Source of the DNA: Gracilinema caldarium DSM 7334
GTDB lineage: Bacteria > Spirochaetota > Spirochaetia > Treponematales > Breznakiellaceae
NCBI RefSeq assembly: GCF_000219725.1
Contig: NC_015732.1
Location: forward strand, 2,232,001-2,296,000
Length of the DNA: 64,000 bases
Direction of reading: 5' to 3'
Below the pieces are notes generated by a model, which worked only from the letters and a program-made list of their open reading frames with translations, was not told the DNA's origin and did no database searches. Positions 45,082 to 54,589 of this stretch are shown in pieces (position 1 is the stretch's first letter; each line of letters starts with the position of its first letter). Made by a program: the position numbers and the translations under genes.

Positions 45082-47679
45082 ATGAAGAAAAGGTTGTTCG
45101 CAGCCCTGGGTGCTTCAGTAGCCCTATTGGCAGCATGCTCTGGTGGCGGCGGTGGAACCGCCGGGGGTAGCAAAGAACTGGGACCCATTGTAGACAAGGT
45201 TATCTATAATGTGGTCATGGACCAAACCGTTGCAATTAAAGATACTGCAGAAGGCAAAACCGATGTATTCTTTACCGGCTTGAACGGAAGTACCTATAAA
45301 GGTATAGATCAGAACGATTTAGCCAAACTTGATGTGTATGCGGTTCCTTCAGGATCATGGTCACTCTTAACCAACCCCATTCCCAATCAGGCACCCTATG
45401 TTCATACCACGAAGGACGGAAAAAAGGTCTTTAATCCTTTAGCGATCCGTGAAATTCGCTATGCTTTGAACTGGCTCATTGACCGGAAAAAGCTGGTCGA
45501 CGAAGTCCTGCAGGGCACCGGTGAACCGATGATGACCCCCATGACGCCTGGTCAGCCCGGAACCTATAAATACAACCTCGTTGCGGCAAACCTTGGCATG
45601 ACTGCCCAGGGTAATGAAAAGAAGGCTATCGAAGATATTACGAAAGCCATGGAAGCCGCCGCAGTCCTCCCGGAAAACAAGGGAAAACTGTTGAAATACG
45701 GTCAATTCTGGACCTACGAAGGCAAACCCGTCACGATCCGCTTCGTTATCCGGGTGGATGATCCTTCAGGCCGGCTCCCCGCAGGTAACTACATTGCGGA
45801 TCAGCTTGAAAAAGCCGGTTTAAAAGTCGAACGGCTGCTCTATGACCGATCCAAGGCAAGTAAACTGGTGTATGGCGGCGATCCTGCAGACTATGAATGG
45901 ACCATGTACACTGAAGGCTGGGGTGCCGGTGCCACCCGACGCTGGTGGGATGTTACCATTTCCCAGATGTATGCACCCTATTACGGCTATATGCCCGGTG
46001 GTGCAACCGAAGGTTTCTGGAATTATAAGAACGATGAAATTGACCGGCTGGCACAGAAGAGCTATAACGGCTGGTTCCTCACCAGCGATGAATATTGGAC
46101 CGACAATCTTAAGGCTACTAAACTGGGGCTTGAGGACGCAGTCCGCATTTACCTCGTAAGCCAGATGCAGTACTATGTGGCCAACAAGGGCCGCTTTAAC
46201 AGTCGTATGCTCTACGGTCTGGGGGACGGTCTTAATAACTGGTCGGTTCGCTCCGCCGATGTCAAACCCAACGACAAGGGCGAAAAGGTTCTGCGGGTTA
46301 CCCAGTATTCTGCCCGGGGTGGTCTTTTCATGAGCGCCTGGGACCCTGTTGGTGTTGATGGCTTCTCTGATGCTTACAGTGCAGCCATTGTCGAAGCCTG
46401 TACCGATCTTTCTACCTTCGAAGCTCCCAACGATGCGGCCGACACACCCCTCCGGGTTAAATGGGATGAAAAAAAGGTTATTACCAAGATAGAAGCCGGT
46501 CCTGAGGGGAAACTAGTTGGGAAAATTTCCGTTCCCAAGGAAGCAACCATTTACAATTCCAAAACAAAACAGTGGGAATCCGGTATAGAGTATAAGGATG
46601 TAGGGGACGGTAAGTATGATTATGTCAAGAACGACAATATAACCGCCTACTCGGAAGCCACCTCAACCTATATCTATGGCAAATGGCATTCCGGCCAGCC
46701 TGTCACTATTGCAGACCTGATGTATGCTTCTGCATTTGTTGCTGAATGGGCCAACAAGGACAGCGAAGACGACCTCTATTACGATGAGGCCTATGCATCC
46801 CAGTATCAGGCCTTCCTTCCCATCAGTAAAGGTGGTGTGGTTAACAAGGATGGGTCTTTTACCAACTACTATGACTTTAACTGGCCCATGGATGCTGCCC
46901 GTGTAGCAGCCAATGGGGTTCCCTCCCCGAAAGCTGGTAATCCCGGCCGACAGACCCTGGTCTCCTGGGAAATCACCGAAGCCCTGGCTAAACTTGTGGT
47001 CGAAGGCTCTATGAGCGGCACTGTCTATTCCTTCAGCTCCGACCCCGCCTTTACCGAAGTGGATGTGATTAACCCCACCTGTGTCGCAGATATCAAGGCA
47101 AAGCTTCAGGAATTTGTGGAAGCCAAATACGTACCGGATCCCATTAAGCAGTGGGTAAAGCCCGAAGAAGCGGTAGCCCGCTACAATGCGGCAATCAAAT
47201 TCATCGATACCTATGGCAATGCTTACATCTCTAACGGTCCCTTCTTTATCAGCAAGGTGGACTACAATGCCAACTATGTAGAGCTGTCTGCATTCCGGGA
47301 CAGTTATCCCTACAAAGCTGATTACTGGCCCAATAAGCTCAAGACCACCCTTACCCGGATCGATGAAGTAAAGGTTCCTGCAACAGCTTCAAAGGCAAAG
47401 GATGTAACCATTGATGTAGCGGTTTCCGCAGTCCTGTATCCGGCGGATACAGCATCTCCAGCGGACAATAAAGCAAAGGTTACCGCTACCCTGGTCCTCG
47501 CTGATGGTACTGAAAAGGTTTATACCGCAAAGCATGTGAAAGACGGTGCATTCCAGGTCGTTATTCCTGCTAAGGATATGAGTGGACTCAAAGAAGGGAA
47601 CTATACCCTTGTACTGCAGTCTGCCTTCAGCACTGAAGCTCCCTCTGTGGTGCCCACCTCTTTGGTACTGTTACCTTAA
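45082..47679 (+). CDS. Peptide-type ABC binding lipoprotein (SBP_bac_5), enlarged
   Basis: 865 residues from ATG 45082, which has CAGGAGG upstream; the usual family length is 500-600. Lipoprotein signal MKKRLFAALGASVALLAAC, Cys 19. The SBP_bac_5 core is recognisable (AIREIRYALNWLIDRKKLVD, GNYIADQLEKAGLKVERLLYD, YISNGPFFI). A middle part of about 200 residues is unusual, and the last 95 or so residues (from about 770) form a beta-rich Ig-like tail (VTIDVAVSAVLYPAD, KVTATLVLADGTEKVY). It binds oligopeptides or possibly oligosaccharides. It begins the importer operon and is followed by an intercistronic hairpin. Confidence 0.88.
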   Translation: MKKRLFAALGASVALLAACSGGGGGTAGGSKELGPIVDKVIYNVVMDQTVAIKDTAEGKTDVFFTGLNGSTYKGIDQNDLAKLDVYAVPSGSWSLLTNPIPNQAPYVHTTKDGKKVFNPLAIREIRYALNWLIDRKKLVDEVLQGTGEPMMTPMTPGQPGTYKYNLVAANLGMTAQGNEKKAIEDITKAMEAAAVLPENKGKLLKYGQFWTYEGKPVTIRFVIRVDDPSGRLPAGNYIADQLEKAGLKVERLLYDRSKASKLVYGGDPADYEWTMYTEGWGAGATRRWWDVTISQMYAPYYGYMPGGATEGFWNYKNDEIDRLAQKSYNGWFLTSDEYWTDNLKATKLGLEDAVRIYLVSQMQYYVANKGRFNSRMLYGLGDGLNNWSVRSADVKPNDKGEKVLRVTQYSARGGLFMSAWDPVGVDGFSDAYSAAIVEACTDLSTFEAPNDAADTPLRVKWDEKKVITKIEAGPEGKLVGKISVPKEATIYNSKTKQWESGIEYKDVGDGKYDYVKNDNITAYSEATSTYIYGKWHSGQPVTIADLMYASAFVAEWANKDSEDDLYYDEAYASQYQAFLPISKGGVVNKDGSFTNYYDFNWPMDAARVAANGVPSPKAGNPGRQTLVSWEITEALAKLVVEGSMSGTVYSFSSDPAFTEVDVINPTCVADIKAKLQEFVEAKYVPDPIKQWVKPEEAVARYNAAIKFIDTYGNAYISNGPFFISKVDYNANYVELSAFRDSYPYKADYWPNKLKTTLTRIDEVKVPATASKAKDVTIDVAVSAVLYPADTASPADNKAKVTATLVLADGTEKVYTAKHVKDGAFQVVIPAKDMSGLKEGNYTLVLQSAFSTEAPSVVPTSLVLLP

Positions 47680-47729
47680 GTTTGATCGGGCTGTTTGACC
47701 TCTAACAGGATAAAACAGCTCTCTTACAA

Positions 47730-47757
47730 GGAAGGGGGCATCTTTTAGACCCCTTCC
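47730..47757 (+). terminator. Stem-loop between binding-protein and permease genes
   Basis: GGAAGGGG (47730-47737) pairs with CCCCTTCC (47750-47757) around a 12-base loop, followed by TCTAT and not a clean T run. It probably acts as partial terminator or 3' stabiliser so that the binding protein is made in excess. Confidence 0.6.
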
Positions 47758-47799
47758 TCTATATCAAGGCTATACAAAGGCAGTCTCAAAGAGGTTTAT

Positions 47800-48840
47800 A
47801 TGTACAAGTGGTTTGCCACCAAGCGCATAATAAAAGGCTTATTCATGTATGCGCTTTTAATTTTTATCATGTCCGCCCTGTTCAACTCGGTTCTAGAGAC
47901 CACCATGAGGTCCCAGATCGAAGAACAGGTTCGGCTGGAATCGATGCGGTTAAAAAACGTCAGTACCAGTGCTCTGCAAAAATTTCAAAATGAACGGCGT
48001 GAAAAGTTAATTAAAACCTACAAGCTCGACAGACCCATCTGGGAACGGATCGTGTATCGGGCAATCGACACCATCACCTTTAAATTTGGAAAATCTACCA
48101 TTATAAAATCATCCCGGGGTGAACGGGATGTGCTAACCATAATTGCCGAAGCAATTCCACGATCCCTTATTCTCTTTACCGTAGCAGCGGTGTTCGAACT
48201 ACTGATTGGTATTTTTCTAGGCCTAAAAAAAGCACAAAAACCCGGAGGCAGTCTCGATAAAACCACCAGCCTCATCACCATGATTGTATATGGCATGCCT
48301 ACCTGGTGGCTTGCCATGATTCTTATCATGTTCTTTGTTTACACGGTGAAAATATTCCCTTCCAGCGGGATCCACTCAGTCCCAGCGCCGGAAGGTATTA
48401 TGTATATTCTTGATGTCATCTGGCACACAGCCCTTCCCATGCTCACCCTGGTGCTTATCGGCTTCTGGGGATTGGCTTTTGTAGTTCGGAACATTGTTCT
48501 GGGAATCCTGCAGGAAGATTATATCATGGCCGCCAGGGCTCGGGGAATTCCCGAAAACAGTGTACTGTTAGGGCATACCCTGAGGACCGCCGCTCCACCC
48601 CTTATCACCATGTCACTGCTTTCTCTGCTCGGTTCCATATCAGGATCCATTATTTTTGAAGGCATATTTTCCTGGCCCGGTTTAGGGAATCTGTACTGGA
48701 TTGCGGTACAACAGAATGATATTCCTGTTTTAATGGGAGACCTGGCCATAACAATCGCTTTATATCAAGCCGGGCTGGTTATTCTGGACCTGACCTATGG
48801 CTTCCTCGATCCCCGCATCAAAGTCGGAGGCAAAGCATGA
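47800..48840 (+). CDS. Peptide-type ABC permease, OppB/DppB family
   Basis: 346 residues with six membrane helices and the inner-membrane signature (EDYIMAARARGIPENSVLLGHTLRTA). An atypical charged, probably coiled segment (about 32-75: RSQIEEQVRLESMRLKN, FQNERREKLIKTYKLD) lies in the first external loop; in typical OppB this loop is less charged. Stop overlaps the next start in ATGA. Works with the OppC-type partner at 48837. Confidence 0.92.
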   Translation: MYKWFATKRIIKGLFMYALLIFIMSALFNSVLETTMRSQIEEQVRLESMRLKNVSTSALQKFQNERREKLIKTYKLDRPIWERIVYRAIDTITFKFGKSTIIKSSRGERDVLTIIAEAIPRSLILFTVAAVFELLIGIFLGLKKAQKPGGSLDKTTSLITMIVYGMPTWWLAMILIMFFVYTVKIFPSSGIHSVPAPEGIMYILDVIWHTALPMLTLVLIGFWGLAFVVRNIVLGILQEDYIMAARARGIPENSVLLGHTLRTAAPPLITMSLLSLLGSISGSIIFEGIFSWPGLGNLYWIAVQQNDIPVLMGDLAITIALYQAGLVILDLTYGFLDPRIKVGGKA

Positions 48841-50246
48841 ACATAAAGGATCTTGGGTTTTGGTTCCAGGATTTCTGGACCGAATTCAGAAGGGAGGGCT
48901 CTGGACTTGTTGGCCTTGCACTTCTTGTGTTATTTCTCCTTGTAACCATATTTGAAAACACCCTGCTTCCTTTTAAAGAAGCCAATACCCGCTGGCGGGA
49001 TATTACCTATTGGCAGGATAATCCAACCAATGCGGCCCCTGTATGGACTAATTTGTTCACCGCAAAAAAAGCCGCCCGAACCCTGCATCTGAATAAAGGC
49101 TATAGGGAAACCATAACCGATGAGGAAGGTACTCTTTTTGTCCAGGACAGCTTTACCTATCGATTTACCGCTGATAAAGCGCCCCTCGACATTATTGTAC
49201 ATAGCACCATTAAGGGTTCTGTGCCCCTCACCGTTATGGTAGAACGGCCCGACGGTACCACAATCGATGTATCTCGACAGTATGTTGAAAACGAAGACCT
49301 TACCGAAATACGATTCTCCCTTAACAATGACAGTAAAAACAGCCTCTTTGCATTTCTAAAACTCCATGAAACATCGGAAAATCTATCCAGGGTTTCTGCA
49401 GGGACTATTCGCAGTACGGAAATCCTTTTTAATACAGCAAGAGAAGGTATGGCCGCTGGTTTTGAACCCCTCAAGGGTGAATACCGGTTTATTATAAAAG
49501 CCCAGGTGCTGAATCAGGAACAGTATGCAATGGAAGATACCCGGCTCGTTGTAACCGGCTCTGTATCGGGCATTCTGGGAACCGACAATATAAAGCGGGA
49601 TATTTTCTCCGGTCTTGTGGCTGGACTGAAATGGGCCCTCTTTATTGGACTTTTTACTTCTGCTGTTGCAGTCCTTATCGGGGTTTTTTACGGTATCATA
49701 TCGGCCTATTTTGGCGGTATTGTTGATACCATCATGCAATTCATCTACCAGATTTTTGTCTCAATTCCCTTGTTGCCGGTTCTGATCGTGGTATCCGCCG
49801 TATTTAAGCCCAGCATCTGGTTTCTCATAGCGGTTATGGTGATCTTCTTCTGGCCGGGATCGGTTATGACGGTCCGCTCCATGGCATTCCAGATTAAAGA
49901 GGAAACCTACATAGAAGCCGCTCGGGCATTAGGGGCAGGACACCGGAGAATCATATTTAACCATATGGCCCCCCTTCTCATCCCCTATTCCTTTGCATCC
50001 ATGGCGCTCTCTGTACCCAGTGCCATCGTGTATGAATCTTCCGTATCCCTGCTGGGTTTGGGAGACGCCTCGATTGTTACCTGGGGCCAAATTCTGCATG
50101 ATGCCATGCTCGGAAATGCCATCCTCAATGGGCTCTGGTGGTGGGTTATTCCCCCAGGACTGGCTATTGCAATCATGGGCATGACCTTTGCATTCCTTGG
50201 GTTTGCCATGGACAGAATTCTGCATCCAAAACTGAGAACTCGGTAA
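48837..50246 (+). CDS. Peptide-type ABC permease, OppC family, with large external insertion
   Basis: 469 residues; usual OppC proteins are near 300. Helix 1 (about 24-44) is followed by about 170-190 extracytoplasmic residues (50-240), beta-rich (TIKGSVPLTVMVERPDG, FKFI-like strands), before the regular GTDNIKRDIFSGLVAGL entry and the remaining five helices with signature EETYIEAARALGAGHRRIIF. Similar insertions are known in some thermophile permeases. The insertion might dock the enlarged binding protein, which is inference. Confidence 0.92.
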   Translation: MNIKDLGFWFQDFWTEFRREGSGLVGLALLVLFLLVTIFENTLLPFKEANTRWRDITYWQDNPTNAAPVWTNLFTAKKAARTLHLNKGYRETITDEEGTLFVQDSFTYRFTADKAPLDIIVHSTIKGSVPLTVMVERPDGTTIDVSRQYVENEDLTEIRFSLNNDSKNSLFAFLKLHETSENLSRVSAGTIRSTEILFNTAREGMAAGFEPLKGEYRFIIKAQVLNQEQYAMEDTRLVVTGSVSGILGTDNIKRDIFSGLVAGLKWALFIGLFTSAVAVLIGVFYGIISAYFGGIVDTIMQFIYQIFVSIPLLPVLIVVSAVFKPSIWFLIAVMVIFFWPGSVMTVRSMAFQIKEETYIEAARALGAGHRRIIFNHMAPLLIPYSFASMALSVPSAIVYESSVSLLGLGDASIVTWGQILHDAMLGNAILNGLWWWVIPPGLAIAIMGMTFAFLGFAMDRILHPKLRTR

Positions 50247-50270
50247 CTAAGAACCGGAAGAAGGACCACA

Positions 50271-51245
50271 ATGGAAAGCTTGTTACTGGTGGAAAACCTA
50301 AAAATGTACTATCACACCTCGAAAGGTGCGGTACGGGCTATTGATGATATTTCATTCAACTTGTATCCCGGTGAAACCATCGGCCTGGCGGGAGAATCGG
50401 GCTGCGGCAAAACCAGCCTGGGGACAAGCCTCCTCAGGATGCCCACACCCCCTGGCCGTTATGAGGGGGGCAGGATCCTTATCAACGGTACGGATATACT
50501 ACCTATGGCTGATAAGGATGTCCGAAAAAAAGTTCGCTGGACACAAATCGCCATGGTGTTCCAGGGAGCCATGAACTGCCTAACGCCGGTTTACACGATC
50601 GGAAGGCAGATGATGGAAACCCTGCAGGAACATCAAACGATGGAAAAGAATGAAGCGGAGGAACTGATTAAAGAATATCTTAATCATGTGGGGCTCCCTG
50701 CCGAAGTTATGAACCGTTATCCCCATGAATTATCCGGGGGCATGAAACAGCGGGTCATTATTGCTACTGCCCTCTTTCTAAAACCAAAGCTCGTTATCCT
50801 TGATGAACCCACAACAGCTCTGGATGTTATTGTTCAGGCTCAGATCATCAATCTTTTAAAGAAACTCAAACAGCAGTTTGACCTTTCCTTTATCTTTATT
50901 ACCCACGATCTGGCCTTGGAAGCAGAGGTTTCTGATCGAATGTGTGTTATGTATGCAGGAAAAATCGTAGAACTGGGAAGCAACGAACAGATTTACGGTA
51001 AACAGGGACCGGCTCATCCCTATACAGAAAAGCTGCTTCTGGCTACACCACGACTGCATCAGGAAGTAGAAAACCTCCAATACATACCGGGTACACCGCC
51101 GGATCTTATCAATCCGCCCAAGGGCTGCCGTTTTAATCCCCGCTGTCATCGGGTAATGGATATATGCCGGGAAGAAGAACCGCCGCTTGTGGAAATTGAA
51201 AGCGGACATTTTGTTGCATGCTGGCATTGCAAGGGGGGCAAGTAA
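50271..51245 (+). CDS. oppD: Peptide-type ABC ATPase, OppD family
   Basis: 324 residues. Walker A GESGCGKT (41-48), signature LSGGMKQRV, Walker [14 protein letters not shown] and the switch His in FITHDL. The C-terminal oligopeptide extension with cysteines ([20 protein letters not shown]) resembles the iron-sulfur-binding motif of Opp/Dpp ATPases. Ends one base before the OppF start. Confidence 0.95.
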   Translation: MESLLLVENLKMYYHTSKGAVRAIDDISFNLYPGETIGLAGESGCGKTSLGTSLLRMPTPPGRYEGGRILINGTDILPMADKDVRKKVRWTQIAMVFQGAMNCLTPVYTIGRQMMETLQEHQTMEKNEAEELIKEYLNHVGLPAEVMNRYPHELSGGMKQRVIIATALFLKPKLVILDEPTTALDVIVQAQIINLLKKLKQQFDLSFIFITHDLALEAEVSDRMCVMYAGKIVELGSNEQIYGKQGPAHPYTEKLLLATPRLHQEVENLQYIPGTPPDLINPPKGCRFNPRCHRVMDICREEEPPLVEIESGHFVACWHCKGGK

Positions 51246-52262
51246 ATGGCAGAACAACAGGATATTATTCTTAAGGTAGAAAACCTCCAAAAACATTTTT
51301 GGCCCCATCAGACCTTTACCCAGGCTTTAACAGGTCAGAAAAAGCAACGCCTTATCCGTGCAGTAGATGGCATTTCCTTCTCTATTGCCCGGGGGGAAAT
51401 ATTTGGCCTTATTGGTGAATCCGGATCTGGAAAGACAACTACCGGAAAACTCATTATGAAACTGCTGGAGCCCACCGGTGGCTCAATCTGGTTCGATGGT
51501 CAGGATGTCACCCATCTGGGGAAAAAGGAAACCGGAACATACCGGACTAAGGTCCAGATGATATTTCAGGATCCCTATGCATCCATGAATCCGCGATTCA
51601 AGATTAAGGATGTGCTGGAAGAGCCCCTTCTTATCCATAAGATTAAAGCAAGCCATGAAAAACGACAGGAAATGATCATTAAGGCTTTGGAAGAAGTCAA
51701 ATTGAATCCTCCTGAGGAATTCATGACCCGATGGCCCCACATGCTTTCAGGGGGTCAGCGACAGCGGGTTGCTACCGCCCGGACCCTCATTCTGAATCCA
51801 TCGCTCCTTGTCGCCGATGAGCCGGTTTCTATGATCGACCTTTCGACCAGAGCAGAAATACTTCATATGATGAAGGATGTTCAGCGTCATTTGGGGCTTA
51901 CCTATCTTTATATTACCCATGATCTTTCTACGGCCCGTTATTTTACCGACCGGATCGCCGTCATGTACCTCGGTAAAATAGTAGAGATGGGCAAAGCAGG
52001 CGATATTATTGATAATCCTCTCCATCCCTATACCAAGGCCCTGATCGAAGCAGTACCGGAACCAGAACCAGGCAAGGTTCACCTGATAAAGGAACTTCCC
52101 ATATCCGGTGAAATCCCCAGTCCGGCCAATATTCCATCAGGGTGCCGCTTCCATACCCGCTGTCCCTATGCAACAAAGGACTGTGCCGAATTGCCCGAGC
52201 CTGAACTGCAGGAAACCGGGAACGGCCACTACCACGCCTGCAGAAGATGGAAGGAGCTCTAA
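51246..52262 (+). CDS. oppF: Peptide-type ABC ATPase, OppF family
   Basis: 338 residues. Walker A GESGSGKT (57-64), signature LSGGQRQRV, Walker B LLVADEPVSMID and the switch His in YITHDLSTA. C-terminal extension with cysteines (GCRFHTRCPYATKDCAE). Last gene of the importer; a terminator follows about 100 bases later. N-terminal residues 1-40 include a positively charged insertion (TGQKKQRLIRAV). Confidence 0.95.
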   Translation: MAEQQDIILKVENLQKHFWPHQTFTQALTGQKKQRLIRAVDGISFSIARGEIFGLIGESGSGKTTTGKLIMKLLEPTGGSIWFDGQDVTHLGKKETGTYRTKVQMIFQDPYASMNPRFKIKDVLEEPLLIHKIKASHEKRQEMIIKALEEVKLNPPEEFMTRWPHMLSGGQRQRVATARTLILNPSLLVADEPVSMIDLSTRAEILHMMKDVQRHLGLTYLYITHDLSTARYFTDRIAVMYLGKIVEMGKAGDIIDNPLHPYTKALIEAVPEPEPGKVHLIKELPISGEIPSPANIPSGCRFHTRCPYATKDCAELPEPELQETGNGHYHACRRWKEL

Positions 52263-52362
52263 CAGGTTGATGAAATACTGCAGGTACTGTAAACGTTTGG
52301 AGGTGTTTCTTAAAACGTAGTTTTTTTAAGTCCCCTCAGGCTTGTATGAAAAGACTCTATAA

Positions 52363-52402
52363 GAAAAAGGCTGTCTGCTTTCGGAGACAGCCTTTTTTTT
52401 TA
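52363..52402 (+). terminator. Rho-independent terminator of the peptide importer operon
   Basis: AGGCTGTCT (52368-52376) and AGACAGCCT (52385-52393) form a 9-base stem with an 8-base loop and are followed by a run of T. The preceding A run makes it potentially bidirectional. Confidence 0.92.
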
Positions 52403-52411
52403 ATATCATCA

Positions 52412-52439
52412 TTGACATTTTTACTATTTTTGTTATGAT
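52412..52439 (+). promoter_or_regulatory. Promoter of the fatty-acid synthesis operon
   Basis: TTGACA (52412-52417), 16-base spacer, TATGAT (52434-52439). Predicted start near 52446, leader about 45 bases with AAGGAG before ATG 52492. Confidence 0.8.
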
Positions 52440-52448
52440 AGCATATAT

Positions 52449-52480
52449 AAAATGACACTTAAAACATTTTTTGTCATTTT
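52449..52480 (+). promoter_or_regulatory. Inverted repeat at the fab operon start site (candidate operator)
   Basis: AAAATGACA (52449-52457) and TGTCATTTT (52472-52480), perfect 9-base arms with a 14-base centre. An overlapping second repeat, CTTAAAA and TTTTAAG (52458-52464, 52477-52483), touches the Shine-Dalgarno sequence. It lies at about +3 to +35. It matches neither the FapR nor the FabT consensus known to me. It may bind an unrecognised lipid regulator or fold in the mRNA to hide the ribosome site. Confidence 0.55.
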
Positions 52481-52491
52481 AAGGAGCAACC

Positions 52492-53526
52492 ATGGCATTT
52501 GAAATTGTAGCAACCGGAAGGGCAGTTCCCCCACACCGCATAACCAACGATGAACTCGCTAAAACCTTAGATACCTCTGATGAATGGATTCGTTCTCATA
52601 CAGGAATTGGGAACCGGCATATCGCGGATGAACTAACCGCAACAAGCGACCTGGCAGTAGCAGCTGCCCGGGAAGCTCTGCAAATGCTTGTAGACCAGGA
52701 CAAAAGCCTGGGAGGTTCTGTAGAAGCGGCTGTAGAAAGCCTCGATGCAATTATTGTGGCAACCGCAAGCCCAGACTTTTTCGGGTTTCCATCGACTGCA
52801 TGCTTAGTCCAGGACAGACTCGGTGCGAAAAAGGCCGCCGCCATGGATGTGGTCGCAGGTTGCACCGGCTTTATCTACGGTGTGGAAACTGCGGCGGGAA
52901 TGCTGAGTATCAGGCAGGACCGGAAGCGAGCCCTGGTGATCGGAGCAGAAATTCTCTCTAAAATAACTGACTGGAAAGACCGCAGTACCTGCGTTCTTTT
53001 TGGTGACGGGGCTGGTGCGGTGATTATCGATAAAACCGATGCTCCTTCCAGCGGACCGGGGAAACGGGGTTTGCTTCGTTCCATTTTAGGGGCCGATGGG
53101 TCAGGAGGAGACTACCTTATCATGCGCCGGGGCGGCACGAGAAATCCCTATAAACAGGGTGAAACCCTGGACCAGCCGCCCCATATCGAGATGAACGGCC
53201 GGGCGGTGTATAACTTTGCCGTAAAAGCGGTGACCGATACGATGGAACAGCTTCTCAAAGAAGAGGGACTTTCTGTAGAAGACCTTACTCGTATTGTACC
53301 TCACCAGGCAAATGCCCGCATTGTGCAAGCCGCTGCAAAACGGTTGGGCATTCCGGAAGAGAAATTTTTCCTCAATATCGAAGAATATGCCAACACTTCT
53401 GCGGCCTCAGTTCCCATAGCACTGGATGAACTTAACCGGGCCGGAGGCCTTAAAAAGGGAGATCTCATTATGACCCTGGGCTTTGGCGCAGGGCTTACCT
53501 ATGGAGGAAACCTGATCGTATGGTAA
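52492..53526 (+). CDS. fabH: 3-oxoacyl-ACP synthase III (FabH)
   Basis: 344 residues. Catalytic triad: Cys 124 in VVAGCTGF, His 271 in PHQANARI and Asn 301 in YANTSAAS. Conserved segments TSDEWIRSHTGI and GDGAGAVI are present. It condenses acetyl-CoA with malonyl-ACP to start type II fatty-acid synthesis. First gene of the fab-acc operon. Slightly longer than the 317-residue E. coli enzyme owing to a loop at about 70-85. Overlaps fabD by 7 bases. Confidence 0.97.
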   Translation: MAFEIVATGRAVPPHRITNDELAKTLDTSDEWIRSHTGIGNRHIADELTATSDLAVAAAREALQMLVDQDKSLGGSVEAAVESLDAIIVATASPDFFGFPSTACLVQDRLGAKKAAAMDVVAGCTGFIYGVETAAGMLSIRQDRKRALVIGAEILSKITDWKDRSTCVLFGDGAGAVIIDKTDAPSSGPGKRGLLRSILGADGSGGDYLIMRRGGTRNPYKQGETLDQPPHIEMNGRAVYNFAVKAVTDTMEQLLKEEGLSVEDLTRIVPHQANARIVQAAAKRLGIPEEKFFLNIEEYANTSAASVPIALDELNRAGGLKKGDLIMTLGFGAGLTYGGNLIVW

Positions 53527-54506
53527 CCAAGAAACGAATTGCCTTTGTATTTCCCGGACAAGGAGCCCAATATCCCCAGATGGCCCTGGATCTGTACAAG
53601 GCCAGCCGGTCGGTACAGGATCTCTTTGCGGTTGCCTCCGAGGCGGCGGGCATAGACCTGAAAGCCCTTCTCGAAAACGCCACTGCGGAGGAGTTAAAAC
53701 GGACCGACATAAGCCAGCCGACCATTACCCTGGCGAACCTGGCCGCCGCCTCGGTGCTGCGGGAACAGGGAGTTGAGCCCATTGCCTGTGCGGGCTTCAG
53801 CCTTGGTGAATATGCAGCCCTGGCCTGCACGGGGGTGGTAAGCTACGAAGACTGCTTTAAGCTGGTTACCGCCCGGGGGAAAGCCATGCAGAAGGTCGCA
53901 GACCGCTTAGCTTCTGCAGAGGCTGGTTCGGCTCCGGGCATGGCAGCGGTCCTCGGTTTACCCGGTGAACAGGTAGAAGCCCTGATTGCTGAATGGAAAC
54001 AGGGAGGTCTTCCGGATCTGTATGCGGCGAACTTTAACAGTCCTAAACAGGTAGTAGTAGCCGGTACTGCCAGTGCCCTCGACCAGGCAGAAGAGCGATT
54101 CAAAGCGGCCGGAGCCCGGCGGGTTATCCGGCTGCAGGTCGCAGGGCCCTTCCACTCTCCCCTTGTGGCGGATGCTCTGGAAGATTTTGCCCCGGTTCTG
54201 GAGGGAACCAGTTTTTCCAATCCGACCATTCCTCTTTTTTCCAATGTAACGGGAAAACAGGTGCATTCCGGTATGGAAGCAAAAAAATTGGCCCTACGGC
54301 AAATAACCGAACCGGTCCGCTGGACCAGCGAAGAGGCCCAGCTTGCCGCGCTTGGTCTCGATGCAGTGCTTGAGACAGGCCCCGGCAAGGTATTACAGGG
54401 ACTCTGGAAAGATTCAGGCAGTGCAATTCCGGTCTACGGGGCAGGAACAAGCGCAGATATTCAAGCATTTATCGCTGCGCTGCAGGCTGATACCCCACAG
54501 CATTGA
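53520..54506 (+). CDS. fabD: Malonyl-CoA:ACP transacylase (FabD)
   Basis: 328 residues. FVFPGQGAQYPQM at the N-terminus and nucleophile Ser 94 in GFSLGEY, where most enzymes have GHSLGE: a Phe replaces the common His next to the active Ser. His in AGPFHSPLV and the ETGPGKVLQG tail are present. It loads malonyl onto ACP for FabH and FabF. Start overlaps the end of fabH. Confidence 0.96.
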   Translation: MVTKKRIAFVFPGQGAQYPQMALDLYKASRSVQDLFAVASEAAGIDLKALLENATAEELKRTDISQPTITLANLAAASVLREQGVEPIACAGFSLGEYAALACTGVVSYEDCFKLVTARGKAMQKVADRLASAEAGSAPGMAAVLGLPGEQVEALIAEWKQGGLPDLYAANFNSPKQVVVAGTASALDQAEERFKAAGARRVIRLQVAGPFHSPLVADALEDFAPVLEGTSFSNPTIPLFSNVTGKQVHSGMEAKKLALRQITEPVRWTSEEAQLAALGLDAVLETGPGKVLQGLWKDSGSAIPVYGAGTSADIQAFIAALQADTPQH

Positions 54507-54589
54507 ACTGCAACTTTATACAGGTAGGGACTTCTAAAAGCTGACAGTTTTTAGTGAGTCCCCGGACAAACAGAACGAAGGAGCACAAG

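Noticed and set aside
53843-54388. Minus-strand frame of 181 codons opposite fabD, and frames opposite fabF (55300-55830, 56102-56596).
   Set aside because: Composition and position explained by codon bias of the plus-strand genes.
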